Below are positions 1 to 8,097 of a DNA stretch of 64,000 nucleotides, one piece after another (the stretch's first letter is position 1; each line of letters begins with the position of its first letter). Source of the stretch: an endosymbiont of Escarpia spicata (lineage in GTDB: Bacteria > Pseudomonadota > Gammaproteobacteria > Chromatiales > Chromatiaceae); NCBI GenBank assembly GCA_003349915.1, contig QFXE01000006.1:1-64000 (forward strand), read 5' to 3'. Position numbers and translations under genes: made by a program. The notes under the pieces were generated by a model. It was not told the origin of the DNA. It made no database searches and worked only from the letters and a program-made list of their open reading frames with translations.

Positions 1-2
1 CG

Positions 3-266
3 ACAACTATCCTGACACAGGGGGCAGGCCATGAACCTCGCATCAAAGCCGCCGATAGTTTGTCCCAAACTGGAGCAGAAGCATCTGATGTGCAACACTC
101 TACGCGAGGAGCCATACTCAGTAGTGTTGCGTTTAAGGTGACGCTTTACGTTCTTCTCTTACTTGTGCTCGTGTTCATATTCAGGGCGCCGATTGAGATA
201 CTCTATTTTATGGGCGTAGTGCTTCCAGTTGGACTCTTGGCACTATACTTAATTCGGCGAAAGTGA
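3..266 (+). CDS. C-terminal end of a small membrane protein, open at the window edge
   Basis: The frame is open from the left edge of the window to a TGA at 264-266, so the true start may lie outside; inside the window the only candidate starts are TTG at 60 and GTG at 90. The last ~70 residues contain two hydrophobic stretches (roughly residues 21-41 and 45-65 counted from the TTG) separated by a short charged turn, and end in Arg-Arg-Lys. This predicts a small protein with two membrane helices. No family is recognised. Its stop overlaps the GTG that begins the next, broken, frame. Confidence 0.4.
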   Translation, partial: TTILTQGAGHEPRIKAADSLSQTGAEASDVQHSTRGAILSSVAFKVTLYVLLLLVLVFIFRAPIEILYFMGVVLPVGLLALYLIRRK

Positions 267-507
267 AGTTCGTCTACTATTATTGCAACGAATGGATAAA
301 ACGAGGTTTTGATGATGGCGTATTATTAATGGTCGGTAGTCACCGGCCTAGTTCTGTCGGTGGGATTGTGGCGCAAAATACGATTCTGTCAGATATTCAA
401 AGCAGGGTGAATAATGATCTGTTTGTGGTGAACATTATGTGCGTGAAGAAATTATAGAAATCACGCCTGCAAAAACCGATGAACGACTGAAGTTTCTTCT
501 TGGCTGA
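263..507 (+). pseudogene. YciI/YCII-family protein, frameshifted remnant
   Basis: Two frames together spell a YciI-like (muconolactone-isomerase-fold) protein. The first, from GTG 263, gives the typical 'RGFDDGVLLMVGS' stretch and ends at 457. The family's C-terminal signature, 'EIIEITPAKTDERLKFLL', continues in another frame (about 442-504, stop 505-507). The shift lies near 425-440. The usual N-terminal beta strand of the family is also poorly represented, so the gene looks truncated as well as shifted. It cannot be expressed as one protein without frameshifting. It sits immediately upstream of tag with no shared function evident. Confidence 0.6.
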
Positions 508-552
508 GTAAGTGAGAAATCATCTTGCAATTTAAATACAAGGGGTAGATAT

Positions 553-1170
553 ATGGGAGCGACAATAAAAGGCGCTGACGGTAAATTGCGCTGCGAATGG
601 TGCGATTTCGCACCGGAGTTCCTCGGTTATCACGATACAGAATGGGGTTTTCCGGTCAGTGATGATCATCGCTTATTCGAGAAATTGTGTCTGGAGGGTT
701 TTCAATCCGGGCTGAGCTGGCGCACTATCCTTGCCAAGCGCGAGAACTTCCGCTCTGCCTTCCACAATTTCGATTTCGACAAAATAGCGCATTTCACCCA
801 GCGCGACATCAATCGTCTTCTCAAGGACGAAGGCATCGTTCGCCATCGCGGCAAGATAGAGGCGGTCATCAACAACGCAAAACGGGCTAAGGAACTCGTC
901 AAACAGGAAGGGTCGCTGGCAGCCTTTTTCTGGCGTTACGAACCAGACGAGAAACAACTTGCAAAACCGCAGACTGCATCGACATCGGCTGAATCGATTG
1001 CGTTGTCAAAGGACCTGAAAAAATTGGGCTGGAAATTTGTTGGACCCACCACGGCGTATGCTTTTATACAAGCAATGGGGCTGATCAACGATCACGTTGA
1101 GGACTGCGTGATCAGAAGTAAGGTGGAACGTGCGCGCAAAAGATTCAAGCGTCCATGTGGTGACAAGTAG
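553..1170 (+). CDS. tag: DNA-3-methyladenine glycosylase I
   Basis: The 205-residue product matches Tag, the constitutive glycosylase that removes 3-methyladenine (and 3-methylguanine) from alkylated DNA as the first step of base excision repair. Recognisable stretches are 'YHDTEWGFPVSDD' near residue 26, 'CLEGFQSGLSW' with the conserved Glu, 'RHRGKIEA' and 'FVGPTTAYAFIQAMG'. The zinc ligands of E. coli Tag (Cys4, His17, His175, Cys179) correspond to Cys14, His27 and the His/Cys of 'NDHVEDC' near the C-terminus, with the same 13-residue Cys-His spacing. The protein is slightly longer than E. coli Tag at both ends. An attC-like site follows the gene about 50 bp downstream, so tag may have arrived as an integron cassette. 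Confidence 0.95.
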   Translation: MGATIKGADGKLRCEWCDFAPEFLGYHDTEWGFPVSDDHRLFEKLCLEGFQSGLSWRTILAKRENFRSAFHNFDFDKIAHFTQRDINRLLKDEGIVRHRGKIEAVINNAKRAKELVKQEGSLAAFFWRYEPDEKQLAKPQTASTSAESIALSKDLKKLGWKFVGPTTAYAFIQAMGLINDHVEDCVIRSKVERARKRFKRPCGDK

Positions 1171-1220
1171 CGTGTTCATTTTGTATTTGTGGAGAGCTAT
1201 TTTGTGACCAAAAAACATGC

Positions 1221-1287
1221 TCTAAACAAACGCTGCCAGGGACAAACTTACGCTGCGTTACGGTTTGCACCAGAGCGTGGCGTTATG
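1221..1287 (+). other. attC-like integron recombination site
   Basis: This 67-bp imperfect inverted repeat has the layout of an attC site. It starts with TCTAAAC and an ACGCT box and ends with AGCGTGGCGTTATG. The outer AAC and ACGCT boxes pair with AGCGT and GTT, but the spacers between them have unequal length (AA versus GGC), which is the asymmetry typical of attC L and R boxes. The inner part pairs CAAAC with GTTTG around a variable terminal structure. It lies just after tag and before a short cassette-like ORF. No integrase gene is in the window. This is inferred by eye only. Confidence 0.55.
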
Positions 1288-1310
1288 TAATCAATAACAC
1301 AGGAGCAATT

Positions 1311-1421
1311 ATGGGCACCAAGAACATATTTGTTCCATGTATTTTAGTGGCCTCTTTTGTAGTGCAGGCGGAAGAAAAAGAGTCCGCATTGTGGTCAGCT
1401 GAGCTTAGGCGTTATGCTTGA
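1311..1421 (+). CDS. 36-residue secreted peptide fragment, cassette-like
   Basis: An ATG preceded by AGGAG (1302-1306) opens a 36-codon frame starting MGTKNIFVPCILVASFVVQA, which looks like a signal peptide, followed by about 15 residues only. The frame runs into the second attC-like end and stops within it. This is what a gene cassette whose body has been deleted would look like. It could be a short peptide gene or simply a remnant. No family recognised. Confidence 0.35.
   Translation: MGTKNIFVPCILVASFVVQAEEKESALWSAELRRYA
1403..1417 (+). other. attC 3'-end-like sequence (possible cassette junction)
   Basis: GCTTAGGCGTTATGC resembles the right-hand end of an attC site, with GTTATGC in the position where cassettes are joined, and resembles the end of the complete site at 1280-1287. 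The left half of a site is not visible upstream, so it would be a truncated or remodelled junction. The next gene starts 20 bp later, the short distance usual for integron cassettes. Confidence 0.35.
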
Positions 1422-1436
1422 ATATAGGAGAAGAGG

Positions 1437-1964
1437 ATGGCCTTAATGAAATGCCATGATTGTGGTCAGGAAATCTCAGACAAAGCTGCTACCTGCGTAA
1501 ATTGCGGGTGTCCTAATGCTGAGCAAGTGGACTCATCTAGTAGTTCGCAGACTCCTTGGAAAGCTGCAATGCAAGCTAGAACCCCTATTAATGTTTTCGC
1601 CTTGGCCATGATGGCATGTGCAGCGATTCTTGGTGCCAGTGCGACACAGGTTACCGGTTGTGATGCGCGAACAGCCTTTACTTATACCATTCACGCCTTC
1701 CTGGCGGTTACGGTAATGTTCTTTGTCACGCTTTTGTTCTATCGGAAAGGGATCTATCACCCCCTTGATCTTGTTAATGTCAAGGATGGGGTAGTGAAGG
1801 ATGTTGGCAAAGATAGACCGGAAGTCGCCGCAGTTATTATCTGTCTAATGTTAGTTGGCTATGCGGCATACCAGTTTAACCGGCCTGATCCTTGCCCTTC
1901 TCCAACGCAGACAAACACAACATGGACTCCAGCGGACGCTGAGCGGCAGAGCGAAGAAAATTAG
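1437..1964 (+). CDS. zinc-ribbon membrane protein, function unknown
   Basis: The 175-residue product begins with a four-cysteine zinc ribbon (Cys-x2-Cys at residues 6-9 and Cys-x2-Cys at about 20-23, 'CHDCGQEISDKAATCVNC'). About three hydrophobic segments follow, near residues 53-72, 80-101 and 128-146, then a polar tail. Such zinc-ribbon/transmembrane proteins are common in bacteria and have no single known function. The ATG is preceded by AGGAGAAGAGG. A second in-frame ATG lies three codons on. The position directly after an attC-like end suggests a mobile cassette gene. Confidence 0.7.
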   Translation: MALMKCHDCGQEISDKAATCVNCGCPNAEQVDSSSSSQTPWKAAMQARTPINVFALAMMACAAILGASATQVTGCDARTAFTYTIHAFLAVTVMFFVTLLFYRKGIYHPLDLVNVKDGVVKDVGKDRPEVAAVIICLMLVGYAAYQFNRPDPCPSPTQTNTTWTPADAERQSEEN

Positions 1965-2457
1965 ATTCATTCGGCAAGCGGCAAGTCGCTTGGGTCGATC
2001 TGCCCCGGTGGGTGTAAAAGTACCTGTAATCGAGTAAAAAAGGATGTAAGTTCACGATAGGAAAGAGGTGTTGTGTGAAAAACAGGGGATGGTCCACTGA
2101 ACACACGCCTTATCCGAAGGCCATCCACCCAGTGTCGATCAGCCTGAAAATACATACCCGTATAAAGTAGAGTCCTGAGCGGGAGGCGGCTGAGTCCAAC
2201 AGACATTCATCAAGCAGTAACCCAATAAATTACTTTGCTTACTGACAGCCTCTTTGCAAATAGGAAACGTGATGCCATGATTCCTTAGCAGTCGCCATCG
2301 ACGATTATCAAGATCATTGTCATGTTTTCCTGTGCTGCCTCGTCTCTGATTACCTTGTTCGGTATTTCTCGGTAGTTCTGCTGTCGAAAATCCGCCTGTA
2401 CGCCCCCCGTTTTTTCGTCAAAGTTTCGACGAATAACAAACGTCATATTTTAACTCA
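1965..2457. other. non-coding stretch before the flagellar operon
   Basis: No convincing gene is seen; the overlapping short frames on the minus strand show no recognisable family. The right end (2400-2457) is AT-rich and leads into the sigma-54 promoter. A palindrome TCGTC-N8-GACGA at 2415-2432, about 50 bp upstream of that promoter, is a possible activator site, but there is no supporting evidence beyond symmetry. Confidence 0.4.
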
Positions 2458-2481
2458 TTGAATATAAAGAAATTATATTTA

Positions 2482-2497
2482 TGGCACTTATTTTGCA
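2482..2497 (+). promoter_or_regulatory. sigma-54 (RpoN) promoter of the flagellar operon
   Basis: TGGCAC at 2482-2487, a 5-bp spacer (ttatt) and TTGCA at 2493-2497 match the -24/-12 consensus exactly, with GG and GC ten bases apart. The promoter is 34 bp upstream of the fliL ATG. In polar-flagellate gammaproteobacteria class II/III flagellar genes are driven by RpoN with FleQ/FlrA or FleR/FlrC, so this fits the gene block behind it. Confidence 0.85.
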
Positions 2498-2530
2498 GTA
2501 CTGAACACGAAACTGTTTGGGGATTGCAAA

Positions 2531-3045
2531 ATGGCCAAAGAAGAAGCGGACGATCTGGATCTCGGCGACGAGAAATCAGGCAAGAAAAAAATGATCATCA
2601 TCATCGCCATTGTGGTGGTGGTGTTACTTGGCGGCGGCGCCGCAGCCTATTTCCTGTTCTTTAGCGGCGATGAAAGTGAAGAGGCAGTGACGGAAGAAGC
2701 GGCGGCAGAAGAGAAAGCAGCAGCTGAAGATGCTGAAAAAGGGCCTCTCCTCTATCATGATTTGAAGCCGGTATTCGTGGCAAATCTGCCCGGCAAACCC
2801 AAGCTGTTGCAGGTGGGTGTCAATGTTCGTGTGCGTGGCGATGCGATGGTCGAATTCCTTAAACACAACGACCCGATGATCCGTCACCATCTGCTGAATC
2901 TTCGGATGGTAAGTCGCTCAAAGAGCGGTCGGCCAAAGAGTCCCTGCAGAAGGAGATGCTCGATGAATTGAACAGGATTGCAGAGGAACTGGATGGTCCC
3001 GGTGACATTGAAGCCCTCTTTTTTACCAGCTTTGTGATGCAGTAA
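2531..3045 (+). pseudogene. fliL: flagellar basal body protein FliL, frameshifted as sequenced
   Basis: FliL is a single-pass inner-membrane protein that surrounds and stabilises the stator at the basal body. The N-terminus has a charged cytoplasmic tail, one membrane helix (about residues 20-46, rich in Ile/Val/Gly), an acidic linker and a periplasmic domain. The ATG frame departs from the family after 'HHLLNL' and ends at 2971. The natural C-terminal half, with 'SDGKSLKERSAKESLQ' and a terminal 'ALFFTSFVMQ', continues in another frame from about 2902 to the stop at 3043-3045. Adding one base within 2900-2902 restores a normal-length protein. It is the first gene after the sigma-54 promoter, 4 bp before fliM. 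Confidence 0.85.
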
Positions 3046-3049
3046 CGCC

Positions 3050-4078
3050 ATGAGTGCCAACGACTTACTTTCACAAGAAGAGATCGATGCGCTGCTGCAT
3101 GGCGTCGATAGCGGTGATGTCGCCTCCGAAGCAGAAGTAGAGGTCGATGCAAATGGCGTGTCCGGTTACGATTTTGCCAGCCAGGACCGCATTGTCCGTG
3201 GGCGTCTGCCCACCCTGGAGATGATCAACGAGCGTTTCGCCCGTCATTTTCGTACCACCCTGTTTAATATGCTTCGCCGTACCGCCGACATATCAGTCTC
3301 AGGCGTACAGATGCAGAAGTTTTCCGAGTTCGTTCACAGCCTGTTTGTACCGACCAGTTTAAATATGGTGAAGATCAAGCCACTGCGTGGCAAGGGTCTG
3401 TTTGTGATTGATCCCAAGCTGGTCTTCAGTGTCGTGGACAACTATTTTGGCGGCAGTGGCCGCTTTCATACAAAGATCGAGGGTCGGGATTTTACGCCTA
3501 CTGAGAACCGGGTGGTTCAACTGCTGCTGAACCAGGCCTTCACCGATCTTCAGGAGGCCTGGAAGCCGGTCTTCAATGTCTCCTTTGAGTCCTGTGGTTC
3601 TGAAGTAAATCCTCAATTTGCCAATATTGTCAGTCCGTCAGAAGTAGTGGTGGTAACGACCTTTCATGTGGATCTGGAAAACGGTGGCGGTGACTTACAC
3701 ATCTGTATGCCTTATTCGATGTTGGAACCGATCCGCGAACTGCTGGATGCCGGTGTGCAGAGTGACAGCAGTGAGCGTGACGAACGATGGGAACACTCAT
3801 TACGGGAAGAGATCCTTGGTGCTTCAGTAGAGCTTTCCAGCGTTCTGACCGAAGTGGATATGACACTACATCAACTCTCCAGTCTGAAAGTGGGTGACAT
3901 CATCCCTATTGAAATGCCTGAAGAGGTGGAAGTGAAGGCAGCGGAAGTGCCGGTGTTCACTGCCAAACTTGGGGTTTCCGAAGGGAACTATTCAGTCAAG
4001 ATTTCTAATTGGATGCGCAATAGCCGTCAGTCCGCACTGCATGACTATCTGGATATTGAAGAAGCGGGAGTTCAGTAG
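3050..4078 (+). CDS. fliM: flagellar motor switch protein FliM
   Basis: This is the C-ring component that binds phospho-CheY and switches the rotation sense. The N-terminus carries the CheY-binding peptide 'LSQEEIDALLHG' at residues 7-18. The CheC-like middle domain that contacts FliG follows, around residues 45-230, and a C-terminal SpoA domain (about 255-330) pairs with FliN. At 342 residues it is of normal length. It starts 4 bp after the fliL stop and continues into fliN. The same peptide motif recurs in the CheA linker encoded downstream. Confidence 0.97.
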   Translation: MSANDLLSQEEIDALLHGVDSGDVASEAEVEVDANGVSGYDFASQDRIVRGRLPTLEMINERFARHFRTTLFNMLRRTADISVSGVQMQKFSEFVHSLFVPTSLNMVKIKPLRGKGLFVIDPKLVFSVVDNYFGGSGRFHTKIEGRDFTPTENRVVQLLLNQAFTDLQEAWKPVFNVSFESCGSEVNPQFANIVSPSEVVVVTTFHVDLENGGGDLHICMPYSMLEPIRELLDAGVQSDSSERDERWEHSLREEILGASVELSSVLTEVDMTLHQLSSLKVGDIIPIEMPEEVEVKAAEVPVFTAKLGVSEGNYSVKISNWMRNSRQSALHDYLDIEEAGVQ

Positions 4079-4114
4079 AGCGATGAAAAATCAGTTAGCA
4101 ACAGGATCGCAATT

Positions 4115-4522
4115 ATGAGCGAAGAAGAGAAAACGACAGATCCGAATGAAGCTCTGGCAGATGAGTGGTCGGATGCATTGGAAGGCCAGGCCGAAGGTGA
4201 GGCAGACGCTGCAAAGACAGCTGAATTTGAGGTGTTGAAAGAGGACGGATCGAAAGATGACTCCGTCAACCTGGATGCGATTCTCGATGTGCCTGTGGTG
4301 ATATCCATGGAGATTGGCCGTACCAAGATCAATATCCGCAATCTGCTGCAACTCAATCAGGGTTCGGTGGTGGAGCTTGACCGCCTGGCAGGTGAGCCGA
4401 TGGATGTGTTGGTCAACGGCACGCTGATCGCCCAGGGTGAAGTGGTGGTGGTGAATGAAAAATTCGGTCTGCGCCTGACCGACATCATCAGCCCTTCGGA
4501 ACGGGTGAAGAGGCTGAGTTGA
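4115..4522 (+). CDS. fliN: flagellar motor switch protein FliN
   Basis: A 135-residue protein with an acidic, alanine-rich N-terminal extension (about residues 1-55) and a C-terminal SpoA domain ('VVISMEIGRTKINIRNLLQLNQGS', 'DVLVNGTLIAQGEVVVV'). FliN forms the lower rim of the C-ring with FliM and docks FliH for export. The ATG at 4115 is 36 bp after the fliM stop, and the TGA overlaps the fliO start by one base, indicating translational coupling. Confidence 0.97.
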   Translation: MSEEEKTTDPNEALADEWSDALEGQAEGEADAAKTAEFEVLKEDGSKDDSVNLDAILDVPVVISMEIGRTKINIRNLLQLNQGSVVELDRLAGEPMDVLVNGTLIAQGEVVVVNEKFGLRLTDIISPSERVKRLS

Positions 4523-4917
4523 TGCGTATTCTTGCGCTCATTCCCGCCATCTGCTCCGGCTCCCTGCTGGCGGCTGAAACCGCCGTACGGAAGGTCGAAG
4601 TCTCCCCTTTGAGTACGCAGAATCTGCTGAGGACGGCGGGTGGATTGCTGTTCGTAATATTCCTGATCTTTGCCGCAGGCTGGTTGTTCAAACGGTTCGG
4701 GCAGCTGCAAATGTCGGGGAAGGGCATGGTGACCGTGTTGGGCGGCACGTCTGTCGGTCCTCGGGAGCGGGTCGTGGTGGTCAAAGTGGATGATATTCGT
4801 CTGCTGCTCGGGGTTGCGCCTGGACGTGTGCAGACCCTGCACGTGCTGGATCAGAACGAAGATGAAGTTACCTTCGATGAGCAGTTGGCAGAGGCCAAGG
4901 AAGAGTTGCCGTCATGA
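4522..4917 (+). CDS. fliO: flagellar biosynthesis protein FliO
   Basis: FliO is the small membrane protein that helps assemble FliP in the export gate. The product has a hydrophobic, signal-like N-terminus (residues 1-19), a membrane helix at about 40-57 ('[17 protein letters not shown]') and a cytoplasmic C-terminal domain with '[16 protein letters not shown]', typical of the family. I start at ATG 4522, which overlaps the fliN stop; a TTG codon directly before it is possible. The stop overlaps fliP by 4 bp. FliO is the least conserved of these proteins, and position supports the call. Confidence 0.92.
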   Translation: MRILALIPAICSGSLLAAETAVRKVEVSPLSTQNLLRTAGGLLFVIFLIFAAGWLFKRFGQLQMSGKGMVTVLGGTSVGPRERVVVVKVDDIRLLLGVAPGRVQTLHVLDQNEDEVTFDEQLAEAKEELPS

Positions 4918-5648
4918 AATTCTGGCTGATCATTGCGGGCATGCTTTTTACCCTGGTGGCCCAGGCAGCCCCTGGAGTGGATGCGCTGACGGTGACCCAG
5001 GACCCCGAAGGTGGGCAGACCTATACCCTGACCATCCAAGTCCTCTTCTTCATGACTGCCCTGACGATGTTGCCGGGTGCCCTGATGATGATGACGTCGT
5101 TTGCTCGCATCATCATCGTGCTGGCGATCCTGCGGCAGGCGCTGGGCACCCAGAACACACCCAACAACCAGATACTGATTGGTCTGGCTCTGTTTTTGAC
5201 CGTCTTCATCATGCTGCCCGTATTCAACGAGGTTAACGAGGTTGCAGTACAGCCCTATATGCAGGATCAGATGTCGACCATGGAAGCGCTGGAAGCGGGT
5301 AGTGGTCCGGTGCGTGAATTCATGCTGGCGCAGACCAGGGAGGATGACTTGGGTCTGTTCGCCCGTATCGGAGATTTCGGCGAACTGGAGAGTCCTGACA
5401 AAGTCCCTTTCTCCCTGCTGCTGCCCGCCTTTGCCACCAGTGAACTGAAGACCGGCTTTCAGATTGGCTTCCTGCTCTTCATCCCCTTTTTGGTGATCGA
5501 CATGGTGGTGGCCAGCGTATTGATGTCGATGGGCATGATGATGCTCTCTCCGATGATCATCTCCCTGCCTTTTAAGATCATGCTGTTTGTACTCATCGAT
5601 GGTTGGGCGTTGGTTTTCGGCACCCTGGCCAGCAGTTTTCAAGTTTAG
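4914..5648 (+). CDS. fliP: flagellar export gate protein FliP
   Basis: FliP, with FliQ and FliR, forms the core of the export gate complex through which flagellin and rod/hook subunits pass. The 244-residue protein has a cleavable signal peptide (about residues 1-19), a polar loop and four further hydrophobic segments. Signatures are '[17 protein letters not shown]', '[14 protein letters not shown]' and '[18 protein letters not shown]', all diagnostic of FliP. It overlaps fliO and is followed 9 bp later by fliQ. Confidence 0.97.
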   Translation: MKFWLIIAGMLFTLVAQAAPGVDALTVTQDPEGGQTYTLTIQVLFFMTALTMLPGALMMMTSFARIIIVLAILRQALGTQNTPNNQILIGLALFLTVFIMLPVFNEVNEVAVQPYMQDQMSTMEALEAGSGPVREFMLAQTREDDLGLFARIGDFGELESPDKVPFSLLLPAFATSELKTGFQIGFLLFIPFLVIDMVVASVLMSMGMMMLSPMIISLPFKIMLFVLIDGWALVFGTLASSFQV

Positions 5649-5657
5649 GCACGATAT

Positions 5658-5927
5658 ATGGGACCGGACACAATCATCGCTATCGGGCAGCAGACCCTGG
5701 GGGTTATCGGCGTACTCACCGGCATGGTGCTGTTACCTGCATTGGCGGTTGGCCTGTTGGTGGCAATGTTTCAGGCCGCCACGCAGATCAACGAGATGAC
5801 GCTGACCTTTATCCCCAAGCTGGCGATAGTCGGCTTGATCCTGATGTTTGCCGGTCCCTGGATGCTGCAGCTGCTGATGACTTTTGCGCAGAATCTAATT
5901 GAATCGATTCCGGAGTTGATCCAGTGA
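5658..5927 (+). CDS. fliQ: flagellar export gate protein FliQ
   Basis: An 89-residue, two-helix membrane protein of the export gate. 'TLGVIGVLTGMVLLPALAVG' and 'VAMFQAATQINEMTLTFIPK' match the family, with the conserved 'QAATQI.E.TL.F.PK' core. Normal length. Unusually, it is not directly followed by fliR: 216 bp containing an inverted repeat element separate the two genes. Confidence 0.96.
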   Translation: MGPDTIIAIGQQTLGVIGVLTGMVLLPALAVGLLVAMFQAATQINEMTLTFIPKLAIVGLILMFAGPWMLQLLMTFAQNLIESIPELIQ

Positions 5928-6020
5928 TGGATCGTTCCAAACGAGGTGTGCGTGCGGTCGCGGGTGCGACTGCTGTCCTGCCATGGATGGTGGGATATTT
6001 ATTTGATAAGCCGTTGGATG

Positions 6021-6114
6021 GCCGACATGTCCAAGTGAGGGTGTTGGCGGCAGGGATGCCGCCGTCAAGCCTACATGGATGTATTTACGGCGTCCCTCAG
6101 TTTGGTATGTCGGC
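6021..6114. repeat. nested inverted-repeat element between fliQ and fliR
   Basis: The 94-bp element has an outer perfect repeat GCCGACAT (6021-6028) / ATGTCGGC (6107-6114) and an inner imperfect stem AGGGATGCCGCCGT (6052-6065) / ACGGCGTCCCT (6087-6097). Such palindromic intergenic repeats are widespread and usually dispersed in proteobacterial genomes. It breaks an otherwise tightly packed operon, and its folded RNA could affect expression of fliR and later genes. Confidence 0.7.
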
Positions 6115-6143
6115 TATCTGACGGGGTAGTTCAGGTTGTCCAA

Positions 6144-6926
6144 ATGTCGTTCAGCGAAGCACAACTCGACGCCTTCTTAGGCGCCTATCTCTGGCCGCTG
6201 ATACGCATCGGCGCAATGATGATGGCCTCTCCCGTATTTAATTCACGCCAGTTTCCGGTGCGTATGCGCATGGGGTTGGCACTGTTGATCACCTGGGTGG
6301 CAATGCCATCGCTGCCGACCGGAATGCCTTCCATGGATGTGCTGAGTCACGATGGTTTCATCATCCTGCTGCAGCAGATCGCCATCGGCGTGACGATGGG
6401 TTTTATCCTGCAGATGGTGTTTGGTGCGGTGGTCTTCGGCGGACAGGCGATGGCTTACAGCATGGGATTGGGTTTTGCCAATATGGTGGATCCACAGAAC
6501 GGTGTGCAGGTGCCGGTGGTGGCTCAATTCTATCTGATCCTCACGACCCTGGTATTTCTCTTGCTCAATGGCCATCTGATACTGATTGAATTGGTTGTTG
6601 ATAGTTTTCAGACCATCCCCGTGGCGAAAAGTGGACTCTCCAGTACCAGTATCCACGACATCATTTCCTGGGCCAGTCGTATGTTTGCCGGTGGATTGAT
6701 GATCGCACTGCCGATGATGGGTGCAATGTTGATGATCAACATGGGCATGGGTGTGGTAATGCGGGCCGCACCCCAGCTCAACATATTCTCCATAGGTTTT
6801 CCCATCACCATGCTAATGGGTTTCGTGTTGATCAGCGTAACCCTGCCCAATGTTTTGGATCTCTTCTCTCATCTGTTGAATGAAGGCTTTCAGCTGATGA
6901 TGCAAATTTTTCAGATAACGAGGTGA
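6144..6926 (+). CDS. fliR: flagellar export gate protein FliR
   Basis: FliR completes the FliPQR gate. The product has about six hydrophobic segments; 'ASPVFNSRQFPVRMRMGLA', 'GFILQMVFGAVVFGGQ' and 'PQLNIFSIGFPI' are typical. I choose ATG 6144 (MSFSEAQLDAF), giving 260 residues, the family's usual length. The longer frame reaching back to 6075 would include part of the upstream repeat element and has no homologous look. It ends 3 bp before flhB. Confidence 0.95.
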   Translation: MSFSEAQLDAFLGAYLWPLIRIGAMMMASPVFNSRQFPVRMRMGLALLITWVAMPSLPTGMPSMDVLSHDGFIILLQQIAIGVTMGFILQMVFGAVVFGGQAMAYSMGLGFANMVDPQNGVQVPVVAQFYLILTTLVFLLLNGHLILIELVVDSFQTIPVAKSGLSSTSIHDIISWASRMFAGGLMIALPMMGAMLMINMGMGVVMRAAPQLNIFSIGFPITMLMGFVLISVTLPNVLDLFSHLLNEGFQLMMQIFQITR

Positions 6927-6929
6927 ATC

Positions 6930-8063
6930 ATGGCCGAAAATCAGGACGGCCAGGAAAAATCGGAACAACCGACAGCGAAACGCCTGAATGAGGCGAAGCG
7001 CAAGGGACAGGTTGCCCGTTCGAAAGAGCTCAATACCATGGCGATCACCCTGATCGGCGTGATCTTTCTGGCGACGACAAGCAGCCAACTGGGTGGTGGA
7101 TTACAGGCGTTGATGAAGACGAGCTTTACGCTCAGTCGGGACGAAATTTTCGATATCGGCACTCTCTTCACCCATCTCAGTGCGGCCATGCAGGATGCCT
7201 TCATACTGCTGATCCCATTTTTTGTATTAATGATAGTCGTGGCTATCGCCAGTTCTATCGCATTGGGCGGTTTCTCCATCAGTGCCGAGGCGCTGACACC
7301 TAAATTGAGCAAGCTCAGTCCGGCCAAGGGTTTGAAGCGAATGTTCTCTGCCAAGGCGCTGGTTGAGTTGCTCAAAGCCGTGGCCAAGTTCGTGCTCATC
7401 GGCGGTGCTACCGCAATTCTGCTGTGGAACACGCTGGACAGCTACCTGAACCTGCATGGGATGGAGTTCCAACAGGCGCTGCCCAAGCTGGGTTCCCTCA
7501 TCGGTTGGTCGGTGACGTTGCTCGCATCCACCCTGATCCTTATTGCCGCCATCGATGTGCCGTTCCAGCTCTGGGAACACAAGCGTCAGTTGAAGATGAC
7601 CAAGCAGGAGATACGGGGCGAGATGAAAGAGACCGACGGTCGTCCGGAGGTCAAAAGCCGAATCCGCAGCCTGCAGCGGGAGATGGCCCAGCGGCGCATG
7701 ATGGAAGAGGTGCCCAAGGCCGATGTGATCGTTACCAATCCGACTCACTACGCTGTTGCCCTGCGTTATGACCAGGGGAGTATGAGCGCACCGAAGGTGG
7801 TGGCGAAAGGTGCCGATCTGGTGGCAGCCAATATTCGTCGTATCGGCCTGGAATCGGATGTGCCGATCGTCGAATCTCCTGTATTGGCCCGGGCCATCTA
7901 TTTTCACAGCGAACTGGGCGAGGCGATTCCGGCAGGACTCTTTTTGGCGGTTGCCAAACTGCTGGCCTATGTCTTCCAGCTCAGAGTCTATCGAACCGAT
8001 GGTGGCGACATACCGCAGGTTCCTGATGAGCTGCCGGTGCCGGAGGATCTGCGCCATGACTGA
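6930..8063 (+). CDS. flhB: flagellar export switch protein FlhB
   Basis: FlhB controls the change from rod/hook to filament export. It has an N-terminal basic segment, four membrane helices and a cytoplasmic domain with the self-cleaving Asn-Pro-Thr-His site at about residue 270 ('VTNPTHYAVALRY'). At 377 residues it is of normal length. It follows fliR by 3 bp and precedes flhA by 34 bp. Confidence 0.97.
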   Translation: MAENQDGQEKSEQPTAKRLNEAKRKGQVARSKELNTMAITLIGVIFLATTSSQLGGGLQALMKTSFTLSRDEIFDIGTLFTHLSAAMQDAFILLIPFFVLMIVVAIASSIALGGFSISAEALTPKLSKLSPAKGLKRMFSAKALVELLKAVAKFVLIGGATAILLWNTLDSYLNLHGMEFQQALPKLGSLIGWSVTLLASTLILIAAIDVPFQLWEHKRQLKMTKQEIRGEMKETDGRPEVKSRIRSLQREMAQRRMMEEVPKADVIVTNPTHYAVALRYDQGSMSAPKVVAKGADLVAANIRRIGLESDVPIVESPVLARAIYFHSELGEAIPAGLFLAVAKLLAYVFQLRVYRTDGGDIPQVPDELPVPEDLRHD

Positions 8064-8097
8064 TCGGTTTTCAGCACTCAAACCAGGTACGAACTAA

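Noticed and set aside
6075-6143. Longer N-terminus for fliR
   Set aside because: The frame upstream of ATG 6144 runs through the inverted repeat element and adds residues unlike any FliR.
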